Part shown: positions 1 to 11,654 of the stretch, piece by piece
Position numbering within the stretch: the stretch's first letter is position 1
Layout: the number at the start of each line of letters is the position of its first letter
Assembly: GCA_905250115.1 (NCBI GenBank)
Contig: CAJNOI010000156.1
Location: forward strand, 117,307-181,306
Source: Adineta steineri
Lineage: Eukaryota > Rotifera > Eurotatoria > Adinetida > Adinetidae
Length of the DNA stretch: 64,000 nucleotides
Direction: 5' to 3'
Position numbers and translations under genes: made by a program
Notes under the pieces: generated by a model
What the model was told of the DNA's origin: nothing
Database searches by the model: none
The model's input: only the letters and a program-made list of their open reading frames with translations

Positions 1-105
1 GACGATTTTCTCTCAAAGAAAGTTAAAAAGTAAGGCATAAACTAATACAATCTCTATTCCATAAAAGATCATTCTAAGTAATTTATAAAATATTTTTCAT
101 TATGG

Positions 106-921
106 ATGATGTCATTATCTGCATCAGTATTTCCTGTAAAAAAATATGCAATAGAACATTCATTTGTACCTTTAATTACTTCATCTGAATTATTTATAGT
201 CACTTATGATGAATATCCACGACCTTTAATTCGTTTATTCAATAATAATTGTAATCAAATAATGTGTCTCTATGTTCCATCATTATTAGTTGATATGTGT
301 TATTCATCTGATTTTGATTCATTTATTTTTCTTACAACAACATGTCTCTATAAATTAAATCCATCAATAGGTAAAATTGAATTAATAAATGATTATAGTT
401 TATTACAAGAAAATCGTTCAATGTCATCTATTTGTTCAACAAATGATCAACGTTTATTTATTTTATATCGTTTTGGTGAATATTTAGATACATATCCAAA
501 AGGAAAACGTATTTGGAAACGACGACATTTATGTGATTCAGTATCAGAAGATATTGCTTTAATTCGATCATCGAAAGACAAAAATAATGATTCCTATATT
601 TTTGGTTTACTTATTGTTGAATGGAATGGTATATGGCGTGTTGATATATTTTCATCATCATTACATAAACTTCATACAGGTTTTCGTTTCAATGGATGGA
701 CACGTGATGTATGGCTTTCTGAATGGTCTCCTTATAAATCGTGGTTTGTTGGAAGTACATATCGATTAATGATTGATTCGAAAGGACAACCAATTAATAT
801 TTCAACAAATGAATTTGATTCTGATATAATTAATATGATTTGGATGACGAATATCAATGATAATAATAAAATTAAAATGATTGTTACAAAAGGACAAAAA
901 CTTCTGACATTTTTTAAATAA
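106..921 (+). CDS. Hypothetical protein, 271 aa, single exon
   Basis: An open frame of 271 residues with two adjacent Met codons at 106 and 109. An in-frame stop at 79-81 argues that it does not simply continue upstream, although a spliced 5' exon outside the window cannot be excluded. The protein is rich in aromatic and beta-branched residues spaced like short strands, with W-containing blocks such as VEWNGIWRVDIF and WLSEWSPYKSWFVGSTYR. This suggests a beta-propeller-like fold, but I see no diagnostic WD, NHL or Kelch motif. There is no signal peptide, no membrane segment and no coiled coil. Codon use is AT-rich like its neighbours. I do not recognise the family. Confidence 0.6.
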   Translation: MMSLSASVFPVKKYAIEHSFVPLITSSELFIVTYDEYPRPLIRLFNNNCNQIMCLYVPSLLVDMCYSSDFDSFIFLTTTCLYKLNPSIGKIELINDYSLLQENRSMSSICSTNDQRLFILYRFGEYLDTYPKGKRIWKRRHLCDSVSEDIALIRSSKDKNNDSYIFGLLIVEWNGIWRVDIFSSSLHKLHTGFRFNGWTRDVWLSEWSPYKSWFVGSTYRLMIDSKGQPINISTNEFDSDIINMIWMTNINDNNKIKMIVTKGQKLLTFFK

Positions 922-2857
922 TAATTTTCTTTCTGTTATTATATATTTCTTTCATCATAAATAAAATAAGTGAAAGAGTTGAGGATGTGGATGTGAGTGC
1001 AGCTGTGTCCTACTCATATTCACATCCATCCTGTAGATAAAAATAAAAATAGCAGCCGTACATAATCGCGCATATTCGACGAGAGATACATATTTTTGTG
1101 TAGAGATTTTGATTTCATTTGTCAAACAGATAAGAAATCTATCAGTTTTCATATTTATCTTAAACTGAAGTACTACGTTACTGAATTATTATCTCGATAG
1201 TATTATTGTATACAATACTTTCATATTAGATATTATATTATATATATTAAATTCTTCTTAAGCTTTAGCTTTAATTTCTTCAACTTTTTCAGTAGCTTCT
1301 TGTTAAATAAAATGAAACCATTTGTTGAATCTAGATTTCACATCTGCCAATTAATTAACAACAAATGAAATAAAACTACAAATAGAAAGTTTTTTTTGTC
1401 TACTTGTAACAATAAAAAGAGGTTTGAATATACATTCTTTTTCCATTTATTTTAAACGATTTGAAAACCTTATCTAAAAAACGAAATTCAGTATAATTTA
1501 AGATATTGATTCTATTGGAAATAAAAAATAAGGTTTTCTTATAACTTATTCATAGATAAGGTAAATTTTCTTTTCTTTTTTTATTTGTTTATTATTGAAA
1601 AAATAAAATTCCTCTTTCCAGTACATCTTCGAAGTTGAACATTCTTTTAATATATGAAAATCATCATTTCTCCCTTTCTCTTCAGATATTGAAAGAATTC
1701 CCAGCGATCGAAAATGATGTTGCTTGATGATACAGTCATAGGAACGTTTTTTTCTGTTTTAGAGATATTCGATTTTGGGCTTATCTTCCCTCTCAAAATA
1801 GACCTGAAAAAATACATGCATGATGCAAAAGTTGTAATTCAAATATTACAATTTTGAATAGAAAATCGTATGATTCAATCAAGTCATCGGTATAATCTAG
1901 CAGGATTTGATATTTTTACGATGAATTTGCATCGTGTACACGATGTGTCTATGAGGATGAATAGAAACCACGCCCAATCATTGTTTTAATGAACATGAAT
2001 ATATCTGATGAAGTCATTCATCATAAGGTATGCCAATGTGAGGTTCTTTCTATCATACGTAATAATCATCAAAATATTATTTATCTTATTAAAAATATGA
2101 TGAATCCTTGATCATTAAATGTTCAATATAGAAATGATAATGCTTATGCAACCTATATATATCAGGAAAATACAAAACTAAAACAAAATTCTTCACATGA
2201 CACAAATAAACTAAGTCAATTGTTGAAAGATCATTTATCATTTAACATGTTTAATTGTGAATGATTCAAATATTATCTATACTATTCAAATATAGATATG
2301 TTAATAATAATAAAAACATATTTCTCTGAAAGTAATCATATCAAAAGTTTTATTGACAAAATACATTAAAATGCATCTAAAAAGACGCCTACAGAATAAA
2401 AACGATATATAATATCTTCTATATAAAAGTCCTCTAACACAGATAATTCTATTGTTCATTTGCACTCATACGAGAATGAAACTCTATTGGAATAGGCGTG
2501 TCATTCATCATATCAAAATCATGAGTACTCGCGCAATAGGTAATCGCATAGTGCTTCTTTCATTTTTAGGATATTTATTTTTTTTAATTTGATCAAATAA
2601 AATAAATCATAATCTTTTACTGAAGAATAAGTTTCACACCATATACCATTAACTTCGTTTTGACAAGCAGAAGAATGATCGAATGAATAGACAACCAATG
2701 CGAAAAAATGCTAGTCAGTAAGAACAATGCCATCGTCCGTTCTTTATAGTCCAATATTGTCACCTCAATATTTATTCGTCATTATTCTCACAAAGACAAG
2801 AAGAAAATTTAGGCATATATATCAACTAACATGAATGAATAAAATAGCGACATAAAC
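922..2857. other. 1.9 kb without a convincing gene
   Basis: Apart from palindrome H1, I see only AT-rich sequence. On the minus strand about 1259-1304 reads in frame as a short Lys/Glu/Ala-rich tail (EATEKVEEIKAKA then stop) with no open frame behind it. It may be a decayed 3' exon, but it is too short to call. The last few hundred bases are presumably the promoter side of the F-box gene at 2858. Confidence 0.5.
980..1034. repeat. Telomere-like palindrome H1
   Basis: A G-rich arm beginning TTGAGGATGTGG is followed after a short core by a C-rich arm with CACATCCATCC, roughly its reverse complement. This is the first of a dispersed family in the window. It lies between genes. Confidence 0.6.
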
Positions 2858-4639
2858 ATGAATATTTCCAATAACAATTATTCAAATATATTCGACTTGC
2901 CCAATGAAATATTATTTATTATTATCAATAAATTGAATTTTGCTGATGTGATTTATTCACTTGTCCATGTTAATGAACGATTTGTTCAGTTAGTATTTGA
3001 TCCTCTTTATATTCAAAATCTTAATATTACACTTATGACTATCAAGTCATTTTATCAACGTACATTTTCAATACATGAACAAGTTCTTTCAAATATATGT
3101 GAAAACATTTTACCAAGTATTCATGATCAAGTTAAACAACTTGCTATTGAAGAACATTCAATAGAACGTATTCTTACTCACAATTATTCTCAACTTTATT
3201 CTTTGTCACTTGTTGATTTTAAAGAAGAAATACTCTATCAATATTTAACAGGTATGTTTTATTTTTTTAATATTTTTATTAATGAAATGAATTTTTATTT
3301 TAAGATTATTCAATTCTTCGTGATCTTCTTTCACAACAGATTACACATCTAAATATTGATATTCAGACTGATGAAATACCAATATTATTATCTAAAATTT
3401 CATCATATATATTTGTAATGATTTTATCTCTATGTCAACGATTAATCAGTTTGAATTTTTCTCAAGTATTTTCTTATCGAAATTCATTTATTGCGATTTG
3501 TAAATTACCAAAAACATGTCCTACATATTCAACTTTAATCGAATTGAAAATAAATGTTGCAACACTTAATGATTGTCTTCGTCTTCTTAATAGACATTTC
3601 GATTGCTTATCAAAATTAACTATCAATGTCAGAGAGATCAAATATGAACGAAAACGAATAAACAACAAGGTAAATTTGAAATATTGTTTGGAAGTAAAAG
3701 ATTAAATTAATTAAATGATTTTCTTTCTAGACAAAACTTCCGACATTGAAATATTTTTCATTAACTTCATTTAGTCATACAGGTGATTTTGATGAATACA
3801 TTATTCCATTACTTCGTCGAATGATAGATCTTGAAGAATTAATATTATTTCTAACAGTAATAAGGACTGACTCAACTCTTATTGATGGTGTTGAATTATA
3901 TGATGAAGTACTTGTTCATATGTTACACTTAAACAAATTTATTTTCAATATATATACAGGTGTTTTTATTGAAGATAATGTAATTGATGTACCATCAAAT
4001 GAAGATATTCAAAATAGTTTCATTGGAAAAGAATATGGACAAGTTGGTTCATATGTGCATTTTGAACCAAGAAAGCCAACAAATAGAATCATCGATTTTG
4101 AAAAAGCGAAAGCTGTAGTCAAATCCCATATATATTCACTTCCATATCAATTCAAAAGTTTTCTTCATCTCAACAATTCTTTTAAAGGTGGCATGTTTGT
4201 AAATGTTCGATGCTTAATAATGACTGATTCAAATCCTTTTGAACATGAATTCTTCAAAATTATTTCTGATAGTTTTCCTTTTTTAAAAAACTTGAAAATA
4301 TCCAATTTGGAACCACTAAAAAAGAAGCAACATCCTGCGACAGTAATTAGTTTTCCTCATCTTAATCTTCTCAATCTGATTGATGCACATGATGATTATG
4401 CTGAACGATTTCTCGTCGATACAAACACTCATTTACCTTGTTTGCTGGATCTCTGTATCACATATGAATCACTCGAAATTGTAACAAACAACTTTACTAA
4501 TGATGCAACACGACTTTATTGTTCTAAATTGAAAGGACTTCATATAGATGAGTCGTTTGTTCGACCAAAACATTTTGATGAATATTTTCGTTTATTGTTG
4601 TACATGACGAAATTTAATCAGGATTCTTTTTTTTTTTGA
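2858..4639 (+). CDS. F-box protein with LRR-like C-terminal region, 555 aa
   Basis: Three exons, 2858-3251, 3305-3669 and 3731-4639, join in phase across two GT...AG introns of 53 and 61 bp to give 555 residues. Residues about 10-55 (FDLPNEILFIIINKLNFADV then a VNERF-type turn) are a typical F-box: the L-P-x-E-[IL] start, a central L.F.D/L and a hydrophobic tail. The rest is a long run of irregular leucine-rich units (LKYFSLTSF, LEELILFL, LKGLHID). Proteins of this architecture are usually substrate receptors of SCF-type ubiquitin ligases, binding Skp1 through the F-box. The family is, to my knowledge, strongly expanded in bdelloids. The stop follows a T12 run, so the exact C-terminus could be affected by a homopolymer error. 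The substrate is unknown. Confidence 0.85.
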
Positions 4640-5593
4640 ATAAAAGAAAGTAATTGATGAAAGTGAAATATAGTCAATAAACAAGTTTAGGAAAATCTTC
4701 ACAGATATTCAATATTATTTGTAGTATAAACTAAAGATTTTAAAATAAATATCCATATCTCAAAATTATTCAATGAAACTGTACATAATGATATAGTTAT
4801 CTTGAATAAAAGTCTTTTCTGAAAGATCTGAGTCAGTTGTTAAAGCGCGCAGCATCCTGTATTGAGTTTATCCGGTAGTTTCTTTGAATTTTGAACATGT
4901 GACTATTGAACTTGAAAAAGAAATTATTCTCATTTTAACTTGTTATCGTTTATCTCAGATAAACAAAATATCTTTTGTGAAGAATATAATTTCTTATTCA
5001 TAACATATTGATCTGAATAAATGAATACTAATTTTGGATGATTTAAATGAAGATAACTTTGAAAATAATTCTAATCCGATCGAATCACATCTACGTGCAT
5101 TATGTTTTTTCGAATATGTTTAAAAATACCAGTACTACTAATAATTTTACAAGTCTTGATTGTATATATTGAAATTTTCTATGTACAAATAATCAATGTC
5201 ATGAAGTAAAAGTTATACATTTTACAGTTATCATGAGGCACTTGTTTGTTCTATTAATATTGATAGTAATTATATTGATTGAATAGAACAAATCGATAAT
5301 ACTAATGACAATAATACAATAGAAATCGATATCTTAGAACAAACTCCTACTACAATATGTAAATCTTTTACATTAAAAAGAAAGCAAAATGATATTATAG
5401 ATGAAATAGAAATCATAAAAAAAATAAAAACGACTACAAATCAATCAAGCATTTCTAATTCTAGTATTGTATCAAAAGAGCAAGTGTAATCTTTAGAAAC
5501 TATAAATGATTAAGATGGTTAGAATTTTTACAGAATTCAGGAAGAAAAAATCTATTTTTTAAAATATTAATTACAAAAAAAGCCTGTTGAGGA
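4640..5593. other. Intergenic, with a possible decayed exon at about 5233-5490
   Basis: AT-rich and mostly featureless. On the plus strand 5233-5490 reads as protein with one internal TGA, followed by a stretch rich in Asn/Thr/Ile/Glu that contains a basic LKRKQ patch and ends in TAA. It could be the last exon of a dead gene. No intact gene is visible. Confidence 0.35.
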
Positions 5594-5682
5594 TTACGAT
5601 CGAATGCTATCTAGTTGTTTTGCTCGTTTGATTGTTTTTCCCGTTAATCGTAAGCACTCCAAGTATATATTGTAATCATTAT

Positions 5683-6094
5683 GATAATAGTTTTGTAGTA
5701 ACATGCTGCGACCGTTCCACCTCGCCCTCTCATGTGTTTTTTTTGCATTGGATTTCTTTCGGAGTATTTTGTGTTTGATGTTGTCTAACTACTATAGCTA
5801 AATAGAAAAAAAATTTAAATTTAGTTTTTATGCTTTTTTATTTACTTTTTGTCGATTATTTCGTAGTTCCATCAAGAATTCGTATAACGAGTCTTTATTA
5901 TGGTCGTCTAATATGGGTGTGTGTGTGTGTATCTTATTCATTGCACCCACACCCACTCTTTAATTCATTCATATATTTTGTTTAATTCGTCTACCTAAAT
6001 GAAGAACAATAAAGAAGCTTGGTTATCAAGATTTGTTTTACTTACTTTGTATTTATTCGTTTCTATTTCCTTCATGTACATATTCATATCGTCG
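5683..6094. repeat. Left arm of a ~415-bp inverted repeat
   Basis: Reads as the reverse complement of 6829-7245, with about 90% identity by eye. The two arms are separated by 734 bp. It spans part of one exon, an intron carrying palindrome H2, and the first part of the next exon of the left gene copy. The match is continuous through coding and intron sequence, so this is a DNA-level duplication and not a retrocopy. Confidence 0.85.
5914..5958. repeat. Telomere-like palindrome H2 (intronic)
   Basis: G-rich arm GGGTGTGTGTGTGTGT, a short AT core, then C-rich arm CACCCACACCCACT. It lies inside the intron of the left gene copy. Its counterpart H4 lies at the equivalent place in the right copy, so it predates the duplication. 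Confidence 0.7.
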
Positions 6095-6199
6095 TTTTCT
6101 GCATCATCTTCAAGATCTGTGCCATTATCTTCAGATTCATATTCATCTTATGTTCTAAATTTTGTATTGAAAGACGAGGCTTTTTAACATGTTGATTCC

Positions 6200-6500
6200 A
6201 GCCACTTAATCTATCCAGGTCGAACAATCCGGCACAGAAACGGCCGGTTCCGTGGTATTTCGGAGTTGTACGGAAGCAGTATTCCCGATTAACGGATCCA
6301 ATGACCGGATTTGTCTGATTTGGGTCGGAACCGACAGAAACAAGTCAAAACCGGCAGTCGGATACGATTACATTACTTCTCCATCGGATTCCTGGCATTT
6401 TCCGAGCGGGTTCCGCCTAGAAATAGCTAGTTCCCTCAGGGATTTTTCCAGAAATTCATGGAATCCTGCTTCAGGAACCATTGTCCTGGGTATCTGTTGT
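6200..6500. other. G+C-richer insert inside the left-copy first intron
   Basis: Base composition rises to about half G+C, with repeated CCGG, TTCCG and GGAACC words, in a window that is otherwise near 30%. An 83-codon open frame crosses it, but I recognise no protein in it. The ends look like CCAGG / CCTGG over only five to eight bases, too weak to call terminal repeats. It is probably a small transposon relic; origin unknown. Confidence 0.35.
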
Positions 6501-6554
6501 TAATGTTTCGTTTCCTAAATTTGTTGATGTAATTGAAATAGTTGATGATGATAA

Positions 6555-6595
6555 GGCATGCACCCAGTGTCAGTCGGACTGTGCTGGTGCATGCC
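6555..6595. repeat. Near-perfect 12-13 bp hairpin
   Basis: GGCATGCACCCAG at the left pairs with CTGGTGCATGCC at the right with one bulged C, enclosing a loop of about 16 bases. It lies in the presumed first intron of the left gene copy, just downstream of the G+C-rich insert. It could be a tiny transposon relic or a structured RNA element. Function unknown. Confidence 0.6.
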
Positions 6596-6729
6596 TAATT
6601 TTGATATTGTTTCAATTTTATTAATAAACTTACAACAAACACTTGCATAAGATAATCGCGTTCGTCATCAAGATATTCCTCGTCATTAGGTGTTGTTGAG
6701 GTCATTTTACAAGTAAACGAAAACCACCT

Positions 6730-6828
6730 TGAGGGTGTGGATGAGTATGGTGGTGTGGATGGGTATGATGTGTGTGTGTGTAGGTGTGGATGCGAATGCT
6801 AGGCGAATACAGTATTCACACCCACACC
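6730..6828. repeat. Telomere-like palindrome H3, at the inner boundary of the right arm
   Basis: Begins TTGAGGGTGTGG and runs through about 60 bp of GT-rich units to a core that includes GAATGCTAGGCGAATACAG, then a short C-rich arm CACACCCACACCC. The core is the reverse complement of the core of H5 at 7248-7305, so H3 and H5 are inverted copies flanking the duplicated segment 6829-7245. Confidence 0.75.
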
Positions 6829-7245
6829 CGCGATGATGTGAATATGTACATCAAAGAAATAGAAACGAATAAACTAAATGTAAGTAAAACGAATCTTGAT
6901 AACCAAGCTTCTTTATTTGCCTTCATTTAGGTAGACGAATTAAACAAAATATATGAATGAATTAAAGGGTGGGTGTGGGTGGGGGTACAATAAATAAGAT
7001 ACACCCGCACCCGTAGTAGACGATCATGATAAAGACTCGTTATACGGAGTTTTGATGCAACTGCGAAATAATCGACAAAAAGTAAATAAAAAAATCATAA
7101 AAACCAAATTTAAATTTTTTTCCTATTTAGCTACAGGAGTTTGACAACATCAAACACAAAATACTTGGAAAGAAATCCGATGCGAACAAAACACACGAGA
7201 GGGCGAGGTGGAACGGTCGCAGCATGTTACTACAAAACTACTATC
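6829..7245. repeat. Right arm of the ~415-bp inverted repeat
   Basis: Inverted copy of 5683-6094. Its inner end abuts palindrome H3 and its outer end abuts palindrome H5, whereas the left copy runs on into normal gene sequence on both sides. This suggests that the right copy is the inserted one. Confidence 0.85.
6967..7016. repeat. Telomere-like palindrome H4 (intronic)
   Basis: GGGTGGGTGTGGGTGGGGG, an AT core, then ACACCCGCACCC. It is the duplicated counterpart of H2 within the intron of the right copy, and it has diverged in both arms. Confidence 0.7.
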
Positions 7246-7247
7246 TT

Positions 7248-7305
7248 GGGGTGTGGGTGTGAATACTGTATTTCCCTAGCATCCACATCCACACCCACAC
7301 TCTCA
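7248..7305. repeat. Telomere-like palindrome H5 inside an exon
   Basis: GGGGTGTGGGTGTG, core GAATACTGTATTTCCCTAGC, then CCACATCCACACCCACACTCTC. It interrupts coding sequence exactly at the outer end of the duplicated arm and introduces a stop codon. Confidence 0.75.
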
Positions 7306-8076
7306 AACTTATCAAAAACTACTAAGTGCATATAGAGCATTATTTGAAATCAATTTAGATGTATCGTTAGAACCAAGAAAAACAGCTACATCAAATAGAC
7401 AAGTTTTAGTAAAGTGGATTTGTTCTACAATGGCTGTAAGTTGAGTTTATTCATTTAAATAAAATAGATTATATACATTAAAATAGTATTTATCTAAAAT
7501 AATATCGATTTAAAAAATTCTATTAAAAATCTATATATGATGAAATATGTGATATATTATTTGAATTTTTATTTCAGGGTCAATACGCTCATGTTGATGT
7601 AACTCAGTATTTATTAGGACCAATACCAACACCAACAGCAACACCAGCAACTGATGAAAATAAAAATGAAGATGACCATGACAATCAAGATCAAAACGAA
7701 GATATCGAGGAAGATGACATATATGATCAAATTGAAATTGAAGCGGACAACGAACAAGATCCTTCAAACGTCTTCGTTCAAGAATTAAATCGTAATGAAA
7801 CAAATGTAAACCAAAATAAGACTTAATTTTTTAGTATACATAATTTTTTATCCAATTTAGATAGCAGCATTAATAGGAATGAAACGCTCATATCTTGCTG
7901 AACTGCGTGACGCACGAAGAGAAGGAATAAACGCTGGCCGCAAAAGCCAACCCATCACCACAACTGTAGATTATTTCGAGTCAGAGCTAGACAAATATCA
8001 GCGATGGCTCAAAGCGATGAAAAGGACAATACGAACAGCAAAAAAACTGTCATCGAAACATATGCAGAAACAATAA

Positions 8077-9193
8077 AAAAATATTAAGTTTTTTATTCTT
8101 ATTACTGATATTATTTTATCACAGTTGTTCAAAATGTTGATTATAAAATGTTCTATCATCATTTTTTCGAACCAACTTGTATATATTGTCTTTCAATAAA
8201 AACACCTGTATTTATACTAATTATGTTTGTAATATTCAATATTTATTATCGGAGTTTATCATGTATGATTGTAGAATAAAGTATAGATTTCCATGACAAC
8301 CTTATCAGCTCTCGCTTTACTCGATGCAATTTTATTCTCTTCATGTTGTTATAGCTTATCGAACTTTTCTCTAACTCATACTGTTGTGAAAGATAAGGCC
8401 GGATCAACTTCAATCTTTTATTCTTTATCTTTATAGTCTTATTACATATTAACGTCAATTTATTATTTGTCTTTTAATCACTGACATAACGGTTATATAA
8501 GTCATATAAATCTTATATTATTATACTCTAATGAAATAGTCTGTTATCAAATGAATTTATGTCAAACAAGTACATATGAATGTTTCAATACAAATAAATG
8601 AGCCATTCTTTTCTTTTCGTATAAATCTTAAATACAAGATCGATAAATAAAAAAAACGCTAGAATATGATATCCTATAAGCTGATTTTACACATACACGT
8701 TTAATATTTATAACGTATGCTATTTATAGTATTAATTAATTTCAAATTAAATATTTTGATAATGATTTTATCCTATAAGACTGTAATTTAACAAATTAAT
8801 TTTGCAGATTTCTACACTTTTCTCTTTTAAATAAAAAGCATGAAAATCTCATATAATTTAAAATGAATAAATATCTCAACGTATAATAGTCGTGCATATA
8901 ATTATGTTATTAATCATAATAACTTCATTTTCTTTAAACTTCTGATGAAAAGAAAACCATTTAATTTAAAAAAAACACCTACACTCCTTTTTTGTTCTCT
9001 TTATCCAAACGACGAACATTATCGAGAAAAAATTACAAATCTTGAAGTATTTACTCTATGATATATATATATATATATATCTTAATAGAACTATTAAATT
9101 CTCTATAATCGAATACATTCATACAAAATAAGAAAACAAAAAAATATGCTATTCAATTCAGTATTTTAAATCTAATCGATAAAAATTTTCATA
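8077..9193. other. Intergenic, 1.1 kb
   Basis: AT-rich sequence with a (TA)n microsatellite at about 9060-9080. I see no gene. The part next to 9194 is presumably the promoter of the following gene. Confidence 0.5.
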
Positions 9194-9954
9194 ATGTTTA
9201 ACAATCAAGAGAAATTTTCAATTAAATCTAATAAAGTAAAATTTATTCAATAGTTATTTGATTTCAACTCTGTTTTTTAAATCTATAGCCATATTATTCA
9301 AATACAAGTTTTACTTTAACGCAAAAAGCAAGTCGATTTTGGATACCTTTTGATGTTAAACTTTTTGAAAGTAAATCTTATTTTACTTATGAACATAATA
9401 AATAAATATTTTTATTTTTTTCAAGCTCTTACTCCCTTAGAATATTTAGAAAATTATTGTCGAGTCAGTAATCGAAGATATACAATTTATAAACGTATTT
9501 TTGATAGACATAAAGATTTTGAAGCAACATTAACTATTGAAGTAATAAACTAGAAACTTGTCTAATCATATTTTATTAATTATAAGAAACATTTTTTTGT
9601 TGTTTAGAATCTTCCCGATGCTCTATCTGATGTATATATGGAAACAATAGATATACGATTGATAACACAAGTCATTAATTTACTTGATTTATCATTAAAT
9701 ATAAGAATAACATTTGCACAATTTCGTGGTATTGCAGCATTTTCTGAACGATATTTTTTTCATATTTCAAAGTAAATTAAATATTGAATGTTGGAAAAAA
9801 AATTCTAATTATTAATTTTCTTAGTCGATCAAATGATATCGATCCACAATTGACAAAAGATATTATAGAAATACTTGATTTTTCTTCACTAGAATGGAAA
9901 TTAACTGATATTAAGATCTCACCAATACTTCGAGATATTCTTAAATTTTTATAA
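9194..9954 (+). CDS. Small EF-hand-like protein, 177 aa
   Basis: Five exons, 9194-9235, 9289-9370, 9426-9541, 9608-9771 and 9825-9954, join in phase across four 53-66 bp introns. The protein starts MFNNQEKFSIKSNK and ends ILRDILKFL. Two helix-loop-helix-like segments, VINLLDLSLNIRITFAQFRGI and the region DIIEILDFSSLEWKLTDIKI, have the spacing of EF-hands but lack the acidic ligand positions, so calcium binding is unlikely. The length and pattern recall small sperm or ciliary EF-hand proteins such as EFCAB9, but that is a weak resemblance. There is no signal peptide or membrane segment. The start is chosen because a clean 42-nt first exon fits the phase. Confidence 0.6.
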
Positions 9955-10877
9955 AAATAAATCAAGAAAATAGTTATTCTGACTATAAAGTATGAAAAAC
10001 GAAATTATACAATATTATCAAAAGTTATTTAGAAAAAAGCAACCTAAAATAATCTGTATTTGGTTTTTCTTTCTTCATCTTGAATTAACTAACTGATAAC
10101 ATTTCTATATAAATATATACATAATGACTAATTTTTTCTTTTCTCATGTTCTATCGATTGTTATGAAATCTACACAAATCGTAATCGTAAACAATGTATT
10201 ATTTTAACATGTTTAACATTACTTTCAGTGACATCAGGAATTATATTTCGAATTACAATTATTGTGAAAAATGTTTACCTCTGTTATTCTATATAAAATA
10301 GACAATTAATTTATAGAAATTTTGTTTATATCATTTTAACAGTGTGAATTTAAGCATTTGGAGAATTAATTAGTAAAAAAATAATAATAAAACATCTGAT
10401 GTAAATATTAAAAATAAATATTGATGTTATTCTATTCACATGTTTTTAATTAGAATAAAAACATGTGTAAAGAAAATTATCTTTTTTTATAGCTTATGTT
10501 TTATAATATGAAGTAAATATAGAGAGAATGGCTTTTTCTTTCTTATAGAAGAAGATTTAATTGAATTTTTCTCTTTAATTCTAGACAAAAAAATTGTATT
10601 ATAATCGTAGAAAAATCGATATGACTTTTCTCGTCTGGTCTTGGTTTTTTTCCATGTCAAAGAAAAAAAAAAGAAGAAGAAGGTATTAATAAGTGAAAAA
10701 ACGTTTTTGACGGTTCTGTCTACATTGACATGTAAAAATGACTTAAAGATACAGACTAAAGAAATGATGAACTTATTATTTTCTTTTCTTTTAATAAATG
10801 AAGTGAGTTGTATAATCATTATTAGTTATGTTAAATTCTTATATTCAATTTAATATTTAATATATTATGCAAATAAC
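9955..10877. other. Intergenic, 0.9 kb
   Basis: AT-rich, with A/T homopolymer runs near 10660. The open frames on both strands here are low-complexity Lys/Phe translations with no splice or domain support. Nothing else is seen. Confidence 0.5.
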
Positions 10878-11654
10878 ATGAATGAATTAGATAATAAAAC
10901 AACAACAACAATATTAACTGATCATCATACTGAAGAATCAGTTTATGATGATAATAAAGATATAATATGGCCAACTGTTGTTGGTATATTTGTTGCATTA
11001 GCATTGGGATGGATGATTTGTCGATATAAATGTTCATCTAATGATCGATCTCCACATATTGTTCGATGTTGTCCAAAATCATTATGTAAAAGAATTCGAT
11101 TATGCTGTATATGCATATTTAGGTATTTTACAAAAGCAATAATAATAATAATATTATTATTATTAATATTTCATATAGTTCATGTAGATTTAAAAATGAC
11201 TCACAACAACCACAACAACAACGTTCAACTTCTGATTTACGAATGACAATTAATAGAGGAAGGTATGATTTTATTGTTGTTTAATTATTCTTATTTTCGT
11301 TTTTATCTATTTTTAAGACCATCGAACACAAGTGTAGTAGAAATTCCATTTATCGTAAATAATACAAATAATAATCAATCATTAAATACACAAACTCTTC
11401 CACAGTGGCCACCACCATTTCTTTTAAATAATAATAATCAGGGACCATCACTTCCATTATCAATAACGATTCAGTCACCTATAAACTCATCTGAACCTAA
11501 ACGACATCCATTACGTCGAGAATCATTATTACCCGAAGCAGAACAGAGTAATGAGAGACGTGATTCTTCTCCATGGCCATTTCAAACTACAAATATGGTT
11601 TTTCATAACCAAACAAATGAAATAAAAAAAAGTCATCTGTTTTTTAATACTTAA
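10878..11654 (+). CDS. Single-pass membrane protein, 221 aa
   Basis: Exons 10878-11122, 11179-11262 and 11318-11654 join in phase. A polar, Thr-rich N-terminal segment of about 27 residues precedes one hydrophobic helix (IIWPTVVGIFVALALGWMIC, about residues 30-50). A Cys-rich, basic juxtamembrane region follows (CCPKSLCKRIRLCCICIF), likely palmitoylated. The long tail is rich in Asn/Gln/Pro/Ser. With no signal peptide and positive charge on the C-terminal side, the N-terminus is likely extracellular and the tail cytosolic. I do not recognise a family. Confidence 0.65.

Larger units (their letters stand above)
5594..6705 (-). pseudogene. Left copy of an inverted gene duplication; unknown protein, possibly broken
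   Basis: Three putative exons are read on the minus strand. Exon 6634-6705 starts MTSTTPNDEEYLDDERDYLMQ. Exon 6046-6146 is acidic (DEYESEDNGTDLEDD) and ends EIETNKYK. Exon 5594-5788 runs LDNIKHKILRKKSNAKK to a stop and contains ERARWNGRSMLLQNYY. Donors GTAAGT are seen after the first two. The phases of exons 1 and 2 do not match, so either an exon is missing or the copy is dead. The first intron holds a G+C-richer insert and a hairpin; the second holds palindrome H2. The protein family is not recognised. The arm 5683-6094 is repeated in inverted orientation at 6829-7245. Confidence 0.4.
6829..8076 (+). pseudogene. Chimeric gene: duplicated segment joined to another gene's 3' half, broken by palindrome H5
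   Basis: The first exon ends DDVNMYIKEIETNKLN before a GTAAGT donor near 6881. The next exon starts at 7137 (EFDNIKHKILGKKS) and reaches LLQNYYL at the end of the duplicated arm. There palindrome H5 interrupts it and brings an in-frame TGA. Beyond H5 the reading frame resumes with YQKLLSAYRALFEINLDV to a donor at 7436. Two clean exons follow, 7578-7805 (Pro/Thr then Asp/Glu-rich) and 7861-8076 (basic, ending HMQKQ). All downstream phases agree, so the 7306-8076 part belonged to a real gene. It shows no similarity to the end of the left copy. Unknown family. Confidence 0.5.

Noticed and set aside
5999..6187. Plus-strand 62-codon frame with a hydrophobic start and Ser-rich tail
   Set aside because: Antisense to the acidic exon of the left gene copy, where donor, acceptor and the inverted duplicate support the minus strand.
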